Shown piece by piece: positions 1 through 7,896 of a stretch of DNA of 64,000 nucleotides. Numbering within the stretch: the stretch's first letter is position 1; each line of letters begins with the position of its first letter. Position numbers and translations under genes: made by a program. The stretch spans positions 1 to 64,000 of the forward strand of contig JAFPZY010000043.1 of the NCBI GenBank assembly GCA_017417025.1, written 5' to 3'. The notes under the pieces were generated by a model. It ran no database searches. It was not told where the DNA came from and worked only from the letters and a program-made list of their open reading frames with translations. This DNA is from Paludibacteraceae bacterium (lineage in GTDB: Bacteria; Bacteroidota; Bacteroidia; Bacteroidales; Paludibacteraceae).

Positions 1-379
1 GCAGGAACGAAATTTTTGCATTATCTTTGCAAGCGAAATTGAGACGTAATAGTCAGCAAAGAGATATATGTCACAAAAAACGGTCGTTTTTTGTGACATA
101 CTTTTTTGTGTTTTAGTTTTGCGGTTTTCCGTGCCCGCGAGGAGGGACTTTTCTGCGTGTATTTGTTATGCGTGTGCGCGCGTGTCCGCGATATATAAAC
201 AGGTGTGGAAAACACCGCTGCGCTATATGAGGAAAGCCGCGAAGCTGACGCTCCGCACACGGGCAAGAATGGGAGTTCGATTCAATCGTGCACGAAAGAA
301 TAAAAGAAGTAAAGAAATAAACCTTTCCCGGGCTTAGTCTGAACGTCTTATTTTTCAGATTTTTGCTGCTCTAAACGTC
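1..379. other. Intergenic region with promoter-like box, long palindrome and 13-nt direct repeat
   Basis: No convincing gene is seen. A TATCTTTG box at 22-29 fits the Bacteroidetes -7 element on the plus strand, but its -33 partner would lie outside the window. A perfect palindrome follows at 67-100. A 13-nt direct repeat (AACGTCTTATTTT) lies at 342-354 and 374-386, the second copy overlapping the stop codon of the neighbouring hydrolase gene. The 89-codon reading frame across 68-337 has no protein-like character, so a short non-coding transcript is more likely than a peptide. Confidence 0.5.
67..100. terminator. Perfect 16-bp inverted repeat, terminator-like
   Basis: Arms 67-82 and 85-100 are perfectly complementary with a 2-nt loop (GT). 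The plus-strand side is followed shortly by a run of T (about 102-107), as in an intrinsic terminator. The loop is unusually short, so it could instead be a dyad-symmetric protein-binding site. Confidence 0.5.
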
Positions 380-1465
380 TTATTTTGCAAGTTTGTCCTC
401 TCCGCAGGTGTATTTGACTACGGCCCCGATCGGCGCGTCAAGCAGCCTTATCCCGTCGCGGGTGGCTATACTTTGCGCCACCGTGTCAGGCTCGTTCCAC
501 GGGTGCATGGCAAGCGCGAACTTGCCGTGGTGGACGGTGAAGACCTGCTTCGCACGCAAATCGCAGATAGCCTTCTCAAGGTCGGCGGGCATAGTGTGGA
601 TATACCTCCAGTTGGCATCGTACTGCCCGTTTTCGAGGAAAGCGAGGTCCACACTCCCGAAGCGGCTGTAGATATCGGCGAAGCGTCCGTCGTAGCCGCC
701 ATCGCCGCCCAGATAGACTTTGCCTCCTGCGAACTCCACTATGAACGAGGCCCACAGTGTCCGGTTGCGCGCAAACAGGCGGTTGGAGAAATGGCGCGTA
801 GGCAGGCAGGTGACGCGCGGGCAGCCTTCTGCATCTCCGCTGCTCTCGTACCAGTCCATCTCCGTTATCCGCTCCGGCTCATAGCCCCAGTAAGTGAGAT
901 AAGCGGCGATGCCGAGCGGACAGAACACATGCCCGACACGTCCGCGAAGTTCGCGCAGAGTGGGGTAGTCGAGGTGGTCCCAATGCTCGTGTGTGATGAT
1001 GAGGTAGTCGATGTCAGGCAGTTGGTCGGGGCTGTAGATGTCGCTCCCTTTGAACGCCTTCATCATCACCGACGACGGAAACTCCTGTTTCAGCACGGGG
1101 TCTGCCAGAAAGCGCTTCCCGCCGAGGAAAAACATATAGGACGAGTGTCCGAACCAGACAGCCAGATTGCTGTCGCACGGCAGGCTGCGCAGGTCGGTGA
1201 GGACCGCATGCACCGCCTCTTCGGGCACCCGCTTGGAGGAGCGGTCGGTGAGCATGCTCCACATAGCGTGCAGCATCTTCTTGTCGCCCGTGAACTGAGG
1301 TGTCGGCTGCTGGTTGCGGAACATGCCGTCGCGCCAGTTGGCTGACTGCCGCAGGCGGTCGGTCTGCCTGTGGCGGTAGAGCCCGAAAGCAGGGTGCGAG
1401 AGCACGGCCGCGCCCGTGCAGGCGATGAGCAGGATGATGCCTGATATTATGAGTGTCGTCTTCAT
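380..1465 (-). CDS. MBL-fold metal-dependent hydrolase (NAPE-PLD/UlaG-like)
   Basis: The protein is 361 aa. It starts at the ATG at 1465, which overlaps the stop of the upstream gene by 4 nt (ATGA); the frame stays open further upstream but only inside that gene. Residues 1-28 are a hydrophobic signal or anchor. The metal-binding motif THEHWDHLDY is at residues 158-167, and GDGGYDG and HHGKFA later supply further metal ligands, as in the beta-lactamase superfamily group of NAPE-PLD, RomA and UlaG. It is probably a periplasmic or membrane-anchored hydrolase; the substrate is unknown. It is the last gene of an apparent TonB receptor, AsmA-like, hydrolase unit. Confidence 0.85.
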   Translation of the reverse strand: MKTTLIISGIILLIACTGAAVLSHPAFGLYRHRQTDRLRQSANWRDGMFRNQQPTPQFTGDKKMLHAMWSMLTDRSSKRVPEEAVHAVLTDLRSLPCDSNLAVWFGHSSYMFFLGGKRFLADPVLKQEFPSSVMMKAFKGSDIYSPDQLPDIDYLIITHEHWDHLDYPTLRELRGRVGHVFCPLGIAAYLTYWGYEPERITEMDWYESSGDAEGCPRVTCLPTRHFSNRLFARNRTLWASFIVEFAGGKVYLGGDGGYDGRFADIYSRFGSVDLAFLENGQYDANWRYIHTMPADLEKAICDLRAKQVFTVHHGKFALAMHPWNEPDTVAQSIATRDGIRLLDAPIGAVVKYTCGEDKLAK

Positions 1466-3078
1466 TGGCGGTTGTTTTTCTGTTGCATTTTCTTTGATAC
1501 GGGTTTGGCTATAGCCGGAGGCAGCACGGTCTGCACAATGCCGTCGCCCAGCGGTTTGAACAGATAGACGGGGAACGGCTTCCAGGGGTCGCGGGTGCAT
1601 GCGGTGGTGTATGTCTGCGGCTCTCCGCCTTTGTGGCGCGGGTTGCTTTTTACGAGCACTGCTGGGGCAAAGGCGTTGGCTACGCCTGCCAGTTTCCCCA
1701 GTTTTTCTATGGGGCTGTCCTTGTCGATGTGTATTTTCAGTGAGTCGTACTGCATGCAGAATGTCCCCTCCTGATTGTGTTTGTTGCCGTGGCAGTCCAT
1801 GTTCAGCCGGTGTATGTTGCAGTTTGCGTTCACTCCGGCAATCGGGCGCAGGAACCCGCCGAAGTTGTCGCCTCCTGTGTTGGTCACCTCGGTCTTGCAG
1901 CCGAAAGTGCACATGTTGTTGTTCTTCAAATCAAGGTTAACGTTTATGCTTCCTCCGTCCTGCAGTGTGCTTTTGAGGGCGGTGTGTATGGTGCTGCCTG
2001 CGTGGTTGGTTATGTTCCGCAGCCGTGCCGACAGGTTTTTCAGTTCCAGCGTCCCTGCGTTGCTGCCGTCGGTTGTGAGGCTAAACTGCAGTCTGTCGAG
2101 TGTAATGGTGGCATGCCGCAGTTCTATCGGCACGGGGACTTTTGCCAGTGCTTCCTGCGGCATGGGGTAGGGGGCGCGCGGGGGGTATTGGTTGTTGCGG
2201 TAGATGGTGGCGTAGTTGCCCTGCACGGTCAGAGTGTCGGCTTTTATCTCTTTCTGTTTCAGGCTCCTAAGGATGTTCACAGGCGAGGTCCGCAGTTCTG
2301 TTATGTCGAACTGTGCCCATGTCGCCGCCACTTTGCCTGCGTTGAGGGCGTGTTTTTCGGGGCGGTCGGTGTTGCCTCCTCTTATGCCGCTTGCTATCAG
2401 GCAGCCGCCGTCGGCAGTAGCGGCGCTTGCCATTGACAGGCGGAACAGTCCGTCTGTCGAGAGGAAGTCTGTCCCGCACGCGCTGAAGGCATACAGCGAG
2501 TCGCAAAAGGTCAGTGACGAATCCCGCAGGTCATACGCCGCCTCATGCAGGCAGATGCACAGCGAGTCTGCCGTCGCCTGCAGCTTGTTCTCCAGCATGC
2601 TGACGGCTATGCGTCCGTCTTTGATGCTCACTCTCTTTACCTCGGCGCGCGCTATCGGCAGCCGCTTTGTCCGTGTCGTGTCGTGCTGTTGTTTTTTCAG
2701 CATTTCGGCCGCTTTCCGCGGGCTGCATGTCTCTATCTGCGGGCCGGTCAGCTCCGCTTTGTCGATGCGCAGCACGCGTTCTCTCAGCAGCTTGAGCCGG
2801 TAGATGCGCCCTGCATAAAGCCTCTGAACGTGTATGTCGATGAAAGCCGAGTCGGCCTGGCCGATGCGGCATTGCAGGCTGTCAATCCGCACTGACCCGT
2901 GCAGCAGTCTTATGCTCAGGTCCGACCACTTCAGTTCTATCCCTTTTTCGGCGGCTGTTTTGTGCAGTTGTGCGGTAGCCGCTTTTTCCGCAATGCGGTC
3001 GGCTGTGAGTGCCACTGCCACAAACGCCGCTGCCATGACTACGGCCGCGACGGTGATGATGGTTGTTCGTTTGCTCAT
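1462..3078 (-). CDS. AsmA-like envelope protein
   Basis: The protein is 538 aa with an N-terminal membrane segment (about residues 5-28), followed by a long beta-rich region ('LSIRLLHGSVRIDSL', 'NLDLKNNNMCTFGCKTEV') that resembles the AsmA/TamB/DUF748 group of inner-membrane-anchored periplasmic proteins. This group is linked to lipid transport or outer-membrane homeostasis. One nucleotide separates it from the receptor gene upstream and it overlaps the hydrolase downstream by 4 nt, so translation of the three is probably coupled. The family call is from composition and pattern only. Confidence 0.55.
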   Translation of the reverse strand: MSKRTTIITVAAVVMAAAFVAVALTADRIAEKAATAQLHKTAAEKGIELKWSDLSIRLLHGSVRIDSLQCRIGQADSAFIDIHVQRLYAGRIYRLKLLRERVLRIDKAELTGPQIETCSPRKAAEMLKKQQHDTTRTKRLPIARAEVKRVSIKDGRIAVSMLENKLQATADSLCICLHEAAYDLRDSSLTFCDSLYAFSACGTDFLSTDGLFRLSMASAATADGGCLIASGIRGGNTDRPEKHALNAGKVAATWAQFDITELRTSPVNILRSLKQKEIKADTLTVQGNYATIYRNNQYPPRAPYPMPQEALAKVPVPIELRHATITLDRLQFSLTTDGSNAGTLELKNLSARLRNITNHAGSTIHTALKSTLQDGGSINVNLDLKNNNMCTFGCKTEVTNTGGDNFGGFLRPIAGVNANCNIHRLNMDCHGNKHNQEGTFCMQYDSLKIHIDKDSPIEKLGKLAGVANAFAPAVLVKSNPRHKGGEPQTYTTACTRDPWKPFPVYLFKPLGDGIVQTVLPPAIAKPVSKKMQQKNNRQ

Positions 3079-3079
3079 T

Positions 3080-5368
3080 TTATATCTTCAGGTTGAAGCC
3101 TGCAAAGTAGGTGCGCGGGAGCGAAGGGCCGTATATGTAGCCTGCGTCACGCTCTACGCCTCGGTCAAGGTCTTTCTGGTATTGGTCAAGCACGTTCTTC
3201 ACGCCAACGTTAAGTTCGAGGCAGTAGTGCTTGTACAGGTGTATGTCATACGACAGTTTCACACCCAGGTCCACAAACGCCGGTGTCTTTACTTCCACGT
3301 CTGCAGGCACATAGCCCGCATAGTGCTGCACCAGCATGCTTCCTGTCACTTTCCCGTTCACGGCAATCTGGAAATCCTTCACCGGCCTCACGGTGGCTAT
3401 CATGTAGGCGTAGTGGTCGGGCGTGCGGAACATGTGTTTCTGCGGCTCTATTTCAGGGTCCTCGCTCCAGGTGAGTGGCTCGTTGTAGTAGCTCTTCTGG
3501 AAGGTGTAGCCTGCCTGCAGTCTGAACATCTCTTTGTAGGCCGTTTGCACTTCGGCGTTCAGTCCGCCTGTCTGTGCGCCGCTGGCGTTGGTGCGTGTGA
3601 GCAGCAGGTTGCCGTCAGCGTCATGCCCGTCCTCGCGCAGGTAGAAAACGTCCTGCAGGTAGTTGTAGAAGCCCTCTATTGTCAGGTTCAGGCTCCAGTC
3701 GCCCCACTGCTTGTAGTAGTCCGCACTGAGGAAAGCGCTGTGCGAGCGCTCGGGTTTCAGCTGCTCGTCCACCGTTATCAGCGACACGTTGCCGCCAACC
3801 GCCTCCACGTGCAGGTCCTCGTCGTAGGTCTGCGGAGCCCTGTAGCCGCCCGAATAGGTGGCGCGCAGTATTATGCTCTCGTGAGGTGTGTAGCGTGCGC
3901 TCACACGGGGGATGAACACCGGTTTCTGCAGCATGTTGTGCTTCTCAAGACGCATGCCCAGGTTCAGTCCCCAGCGGTCGTTCTTCCACTCGTTCTCCGC
4001 CAGTATGCCGCCCAAATGAACGGTCTGCCGTGTCTCGCGGTTGTAGCCTGACATCCTGTCGTGCAGGTGGTTGTAGGTGTATTCGCCGCCCACTGTCAGG
4101 TCGGCGGGCATCTTCCCGCACATATAGGAGAACCTGTATTGCGCGCCGCTCACCACCATCAGGTCGTTTGTCCTGCCGTATGCATTCGGGTTCTGCTGCG
4201 TCCCGAAGTAGCTCTCGCGGCGTGTGCTTTGCAGCGAGGTGAACACCTTGAGGTGGTGCTTGCTGTCCCTCGTGAAGTAGTCGTAGGTCAGGTTGCCCGC
4301 GTCTATGTTGTGGCGCAGCTGCTCGGTTATGTCAGTTTCGTGCGGCTCTTTGTCCATCTTGTTGCCGCCGCGCCTGAAGTCCGTCACGTGGTGGTATTCG
4401 GCGGTCAGTTTCGAGTAGTTGGTTATCTTGAAGAACGACCTCATGCCGGCGGTCGTGCTGTTCAGCTTGGGGATGTCCGAAAAGCCGTCTTTGTCGCGGT
4501 CATACTGCTTGCGGTTGCGCTGTACGGCGAAGATGAACACGCCTGCTTTCTGGTTCTCCGAAATGACCGAGGCGTTCAGCGTCGTGTTGATGTCGTATGC
4601 GTCCTTGCGGAGCATGCTCGACGTGTTGCTCAGGTTGATGAAGTTGCGCGTCGGCTCTTTGGTTATTATGTTCACCACTCCCGCTATCGCATTCGACCCG
4701 TAGAGGGCGCTGCCGCCGCCTCTCACCACTTCCACGCGGTCCACCATGCCTGTCGGTATCTGCTCCAGACCGTAAACCGATGCCAGCGACGAGAATATAG
4801 GGCGCGAGTCCATCAGTATCTCCGAGTAATGTCCTTCCAGACCGTTCATCCGCAGCTCAGTCTGTCCGCAGTTGGCGCAGCTTTGCTCCACGCGCAGACC
4901 GGGGGTGTAGTTCAGCGCATCGGCCATGCACACGGCCGAGGTGGTCTCGAACAGTTGCGGCGACACTACGTTCACCATCGTTGCCGTCTCTTTCTTCTTG
5001 GTCTCGTATCTGTTGGCGGTCACGACGACGTTCTCCAGGTCCATTGCGGCCTCCTCAAGCTCGAAGTTCAACTCCGTGGTGGTGTTCTCTTTCACTCTCA
5101 CCGGCTTCTCCTCCGTCTTGTAGCCCACGTATGAGCACACTATCACCAAGTCTCCTGTCGGCAGGTTCTTCATGAAGTAGTGCCCCGATTCGTCGGTCGT
5201 GCAGCCTATGGTCGTGTTCTTCACCTGCAGAGTGACAAGAGGCAGGTGTTCGCCTGTCCTCTTGTCAAGCACATGCCCGAACACATGCGCGTCATATTGC
5301 GCCCGCAAAGCAGGCGCGAACAATAGCAGGGCGGCAATAAATACGGCGGTTCGCAGTCTCCCTGTCAT
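3080..5368 (-). CDS. TonB-dependent outer-membrane receptor
   Basis: The protein is 762 aa from ATG at 5368. The open frame extends about 60 codons further into serS, but that part lacks a signal peptide; the MTGRLRTAVFIAALLLF start gives a good one ending near ALRA/Q. Next come a carboxypeptidase-regulatory-like beta domain (about 25-110), a TonB plug with a TonB-box-like DLENVVVTANR stretch, and VEVVRGGGSALYGSNAIAGV, typical of FepA/BtuB/haem-type receptors. The rest is a 22-strand barrel ending in a hydrophobic residue (NLKI). A CANC motif sits in the plug before ELRMNGLEG. The substrate is unknown; iron, haem or cobalamin are possible. Only 8 nt separate it from serS. Confidence 0.9.
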   Translation of the reverse strand: MTGRLRTAVFIAALLLFAPALRAQYDAHVFGHVLDKRTGEHLPLVTLQVKNTTIGCTTDESGHYFMKNLPTGDLVIVCSYVGYKTEEKPVRVKENTTTELNFELEEAAMDLENVVVTANRYETKKKETATMVNVVSPQLFETTSAVCMADALNYTPGLRVEQSCANCGQTELRMNGLEGHYSEILMDSRPIFSSLASVYGLEQIPTGMVDRVEVVRGGGSALYGSNAIAGVVNIITKEPTRNFINLSNTSSMLRKDAYDINTTLNASVISENQKAGVFIFAVQRNRKQYDRDKDGFSDIPKLNSTTAGMRSFFKITNYSKLTAEYHHVTDFRRGGNKMDKEPHETDITEQLRHNIDAGNLTYDYFTRDSKHHLKVFTSLQSTRRESYFGTQQNPNAYGRTNDLMVVSGAQYRFSYMCGKMPADLTVGGEYTYNHLHDRMSGYNRETRQTVHLGGILAENEWKNDRWGLNLGMRLEKHNMLQKPVFIPRVSARYTPHESIILRATYSGGYRAPQTYDEDLHVEAVGGNVSLITVDEQLKPERSHSAFLSADYYKQWGDWSLNLTIEGFYNYLQDVFYLREDGHDADGNLLLTRTNASGAQTGGLNAEVQTAYKEMFRLQAGYTFQKSYYNEPLTWSEDPEIEPQKHMFRTPDHYAYMIATVRPVKDFQIAVNGKVTGSMLVQHYAGYVPADVEVKTPAFVDLGVKLSYDIHLYKHYCLELNVGVKNVLDQYQKDLDRGVERDAGYIYGPSLPRTYFAGFNLKI

Positions 5369-5376
5369 CTTTTGTG

Positions 5377-6735
5377 TTATTTTATTATGTCTCCTCCGAA
5401 GTACGGTTGCAGGGCTGCAGGGATATGAATCCCGTCCTCGCGCTGGTTGTTCTCCAGCAGTGCTGCCGTTATGCGCGGAAGGGCGAGGGCGCTGCCGTTG
5501 AGGGTGTGGCACAGCGCAGTCTTCTTGTCCTCCTGACGGCGGTAGCGGCATTTGAGGCGGTTGGCCTGGTAGGTGTCAAAGTTGCTCGTCGAACTTACTT
5601 CCAGCCACCTCTTTTGTGCTTCCGAATAGACCTCGAAGTCGTAGCACAGCGCTGCCGTGAAGCTCATGTCGCCGCCGCACAGACGCAGAATGCGATAGGG
5701 CAGTTCCAGTTTCTGCAGCAGCCCTTCCACGTGTGCCAGCATCTCTTTGTGGCTCGCGTCCGAGTGCTCGGGCGTGTCAAGCCGCACTATCTCTATCTTC
5801 GAGAACTCGTGCAGTCTGTTCAGGCCGCGCACGTCCTTGCCGTAGCTTCCTGCCTCGCGGCGGAAGCACTGCGTATAGGCGCACATCTTGACGGGCAGGT
5901 CGCGTTCTTCCACAATCTCGTCCCTGTAGAGGTTGGTCACTGGCACTTCCGCTGTCGGAATGAGGTAGAGGTCGTCCACCTCGCAGTGGTACATTTGTCC
6001 CTCTTTGTCAGGCAGTTGCCCCGTTCCGTAGCCGCTTGCCTGGTTCACTACTGTCGGGGGCAGTATCTCCGTGTAGCCGGCTTTGGCGGCTTCGGCGAGG
6101 AAGAAGTTTATCAGTGCGCGCTGCAGCCTTGCTCCCTGGCCTGTATAGACGGGGAACCCTGCGCCGCTTATCTTCACGCCTAAGTCGAAGTCTATCAGTT
6201 TGTATTTCTTTGCCAGGTCCCAGTGTGGCAGCCGTGCTTCGGCGGGTTGCGGGTTCCAGCTCTCCTGCCAGTCGCTCAGTTTGATGCCGCTGCTCTCTAT
6301 GCCGCACATCTTGCTTGCGGCATCGGCGGGCAGTGTCAGGCCGCCTGTCTTCACGGCGAGGTTGTCCTCGGCGCTTCTGCCTTCGGGCACGATGGAGTAG
6401 GGCACATTGGGTATCTGCAGCAGGGCCTGGGTCTGTGCCTCTTCCGCATCGCTCATCTCCTGTTCGTAGCGGGCTATGTCCTGTTTCAGACTGCCGGTCT
6501 GCTGCTTGGCTTGCTCCGCTTCCTCTTTCTTGCCCTGGGCCATCAGCTGGCCTATCGATTTCGATATCTTGTTCATTTCGGCGGAGGCGGTGTCTTTTTT
6601 CTGTTGTGCCGCCTTGCGCTGTGCATCAGCCTCCAGCACTTTGTCTATTGCTTCGGCTGCGTTGGCGAAATGTTTCTTTTCCAATCCTGCGACCACGCCC
6701 GCGCGGTCGTCATAAATCTGCTTCAGTGTCAGCAT
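5377..6735 (-). CDS. serS: Serine--tRNA ligase
   Basis: The protein is 452 aa. An N-terminal coiled-coil arm for tRNA binding (about residues 25-105) is followed by the class II catalytic core: TAEVPVTNLY, CFRREAGSYGKDVRGLNRLHEFSKIE (motif 2 region), EVSSTSNFDTYQANR and NGSALALPRITAALLENNQ (motif 3 region). It is about 25-30 residues longer than usual; the extra sequence lies between SAEDN and the PHWDLAKKY segment (about residues 130-167). A heptamer repeat array sits just upstream of the start (6741-6761). No sigma-ABfr promoter was seen in the 140 bp separating it from rpmA. Confidence 0.97.
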   Translation of the reverse strand: MLTLKQIYDDRAGVVAGLEKKHFANAAEAIDKVLEADAQRKAAQQKKDTASAEMNKISKSIGQLMAQGKKEEAEQAKQQTGSLKQDIARYEQEMSDAEEAQTQALLQIPNVPYSIVPEGRSAEDNLAVKTGGLTLPADAASKMCGIESSGIKLSDWQESWNPQPAEARLPHWDLAKKYKLIDFDLGVKISGAGFPVYTGQGARLQRALINFFLAEAAKAGYTEILPPTVVNQASGYGTGQLPDKEGQMYHCEVDDLYLIPTAEVPVTNLYRDEIVEERDLPVKMCAYTQCFRREAGSYGKDVRGLNRLHEFSKIEIVRLDTPEHSDASHKEMLAHVEGLLQKLELPYRILRLCGGDMSFTAALCYDFEVYSEAQKRWLEVSSTSNFDTYQANRLKCRYRRQEDKKTALCHTLNGSALALPRITAALLENNQREDGIHIPAALQPYFGGDIIK

Positions 6736-6740
6736 ATAAT

Positions 6741-6761
6741 ATCAATTATCAATTATCAATT
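6741..6761. repeat. Heptamer array ATCAATT x3
   Basis: Three perfect tandem copies of ATCAATT lie immediately upstream of the serS start codon (minus strand), where a leader or ribosome-binding region would be. Similar heptamer arrays occur at 35728-35741 and 45723-45743. Confidence 0.85.
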
Positions 6762-6876
6762 ACAACAACATTTCTCCTACTTATTGTTTGCGCAATCAGC
6801 AGGAGAAAATGTTATATGTTATCCCTGAAGCAAATGTGGTTGCCCGCATTCCTCAGGCTTTCTTTGTCTCAAACCG

Positions 6877-7140
6877 TTACGCTTCTGCTACGGGCTGGAT
6901 AGAGACGTACGACTTGTTGTTGCGCTTTCTCGTGAAAGTCACAATTCCGTCTTTCAGGGCATACAGAGTATGGTCGCTGCCGATACCCATGTTCTCACCC
7001 GGGTTGTGCACTGTGCCGCGCTGGCGAACTATGATGTTGCCGGCTTTGGCGAACTGACCGCCCCATATCTTCACGCCGAGACGTTTGCTCTCGGATTCAC
7101 GTCCGTTCTTCGAACTACCTACACCTTTCTTGTGTGCCAT
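6877..7140 (-). CDS. rpmA: 50S ribosomal protein L27
   Basis: The protein is 87 aa. It begins [20 protein letters not shown] and continues [23 protein letters not shown], the invariant L27 signature. L27 sits at the peptidyl-transferase centre of the large subunit. There is no cleaved N-terminal extension of the Firmicutes type. It lies 64 nt downstream of rplU, the usual L21-L27 pair. Confidence 0.98.
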   Translation of the reverse strand: MAHKKGVGSSKNGRESESKRLGVKIWGGQFAKAGNIIVRQRGTVHNPGENMGIGSDHTLYALKDGIVTFTRKRNNKSYVSIQPVAEA

Positions 7141-7204
7141 AATTCTTTCCTTTCAGTTTTTTTGTGATTGTTTCCTTGCTTGTCTGTCAGCTTTTCCTCT
7201 TTTG

Positions 7205-7525
7205 TCAGGCGAGCACGATTTCTTTTACCAGCAGGTTGGTCAGGTCCTGACGATGACCGTTCATTTTCTTGTAACCTTTGCGGCGTTTCTTGTGGAAGAC
7301 CAGAATCTTCTTGCCTCTGCACTCGTTGTCAAGCACTTCGCATACCACTTTTGCGCCATTCACTGTCGGCGCACCTACCATGAACTTGCCGTCGTTGTCC
7401 ACAAACAGCACTTTGTCAAATTCAACCGTCGCACCCTTTTCTGTCTCGGCGATGCGGTTGATGAACAGTTTCTTGCCGGCCTCGACTTTCATCTGCTGGC
7501 CTTTCATCTCTACAATTGCGTACAT
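7205..7525 (-). CDS. rplU: 50S ribosomal protein L21
   Basis: The protein is 106 aa. It starts [20 protein letters not shown] and contains [15 protein letters not shown], the L21 C-terminal 23S rRNA-binding signature. It is the first gene of an rplU-rpmA unit driven by a well-formed promoter at 7672-7703. Confidence 0.98.
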   Translation of the reverse strand: MYAIVEMKGQQMKVEAGKKLFINRIAETEKGATVEFDKVLFVDNDGKFMVGAPTVNGAKVVCEVLDNECRGKKILVFHKKRRKGYKKMNGHRQDLTNLLVKEIVLA

Positions 7526-7891
7526 TGTATCTTTCTGTTTTTCTTTTAATAGCGGCTGGGCGGCTTATTCAGGTCTTTGGCGCTGCTGAAGTTCTTGCAA
7601 ATCAAGGTGTTTGCTCTTCTCATACGCTGCCTGTGGCGTCTTTCTCGAGCCCATACGCGCAAAATCGGCTGCAAAGGTACTACATTTTTTTCACCTGACC
7701 AAATCTTTTTGCATTTTTTCCGCATTTTTTTCTCACACAGCCGTGCAGAGTTGGTTTGATGTATGCAATATCTGTGGAGTGAATTCCACAAATTCTATAT
7801 ATATTGCTTTCGCCTTATTGCATGTTCTTTGTCTCGGTTTCATGCATCCTCCCTCCGCCAAACGTTAGCCTGAGGGTAGCTCAACGTTAGC
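7526..7891. other. rplU-prfC intergenic region
   Basis: It holds the rplU leader and promoter (7526-7703). About 160 bp of AT-rich sequence without visible features follows (7704-7863). An 11-nt tandem array then runs into the prfC stop codon. Confidence 0.7.
7672..7703 (-). promoter_or_regulatory. sigma-ABfr-type promoter of rplU-rpmA
   Basis: Read on the minus strand, TTTG at 7703-7700 is followed by 20 nt and then TACCTTTG at 7679-7672, a match to the Bacteroidetes primary sigma-factor consensus. Transcription would start near 7665, leaving a leader of about 140 nt before rplU. Confidence 0.8.
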
Positions 7892-7896
7892 TCAAA
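7864..7896. repeat. 11-nt tandem array overlapping the prfC stop
   Basis: There are three units: GTTAGCCTGAG, GGTAGCTCAAC and GTTAGCTCAAA. The last unit contains the prfC stop codon (7892-7894), so the array reaches the coding end. Confidence 0.75.

Noticed and set aside
271..290. T-arm-like GTTCGATTC suggesting a tRNA or tmRNA 3' end
   Set aside because: The flanking five bases do not pair, and no acceptor stem, anticodon arm or CCA could be built.
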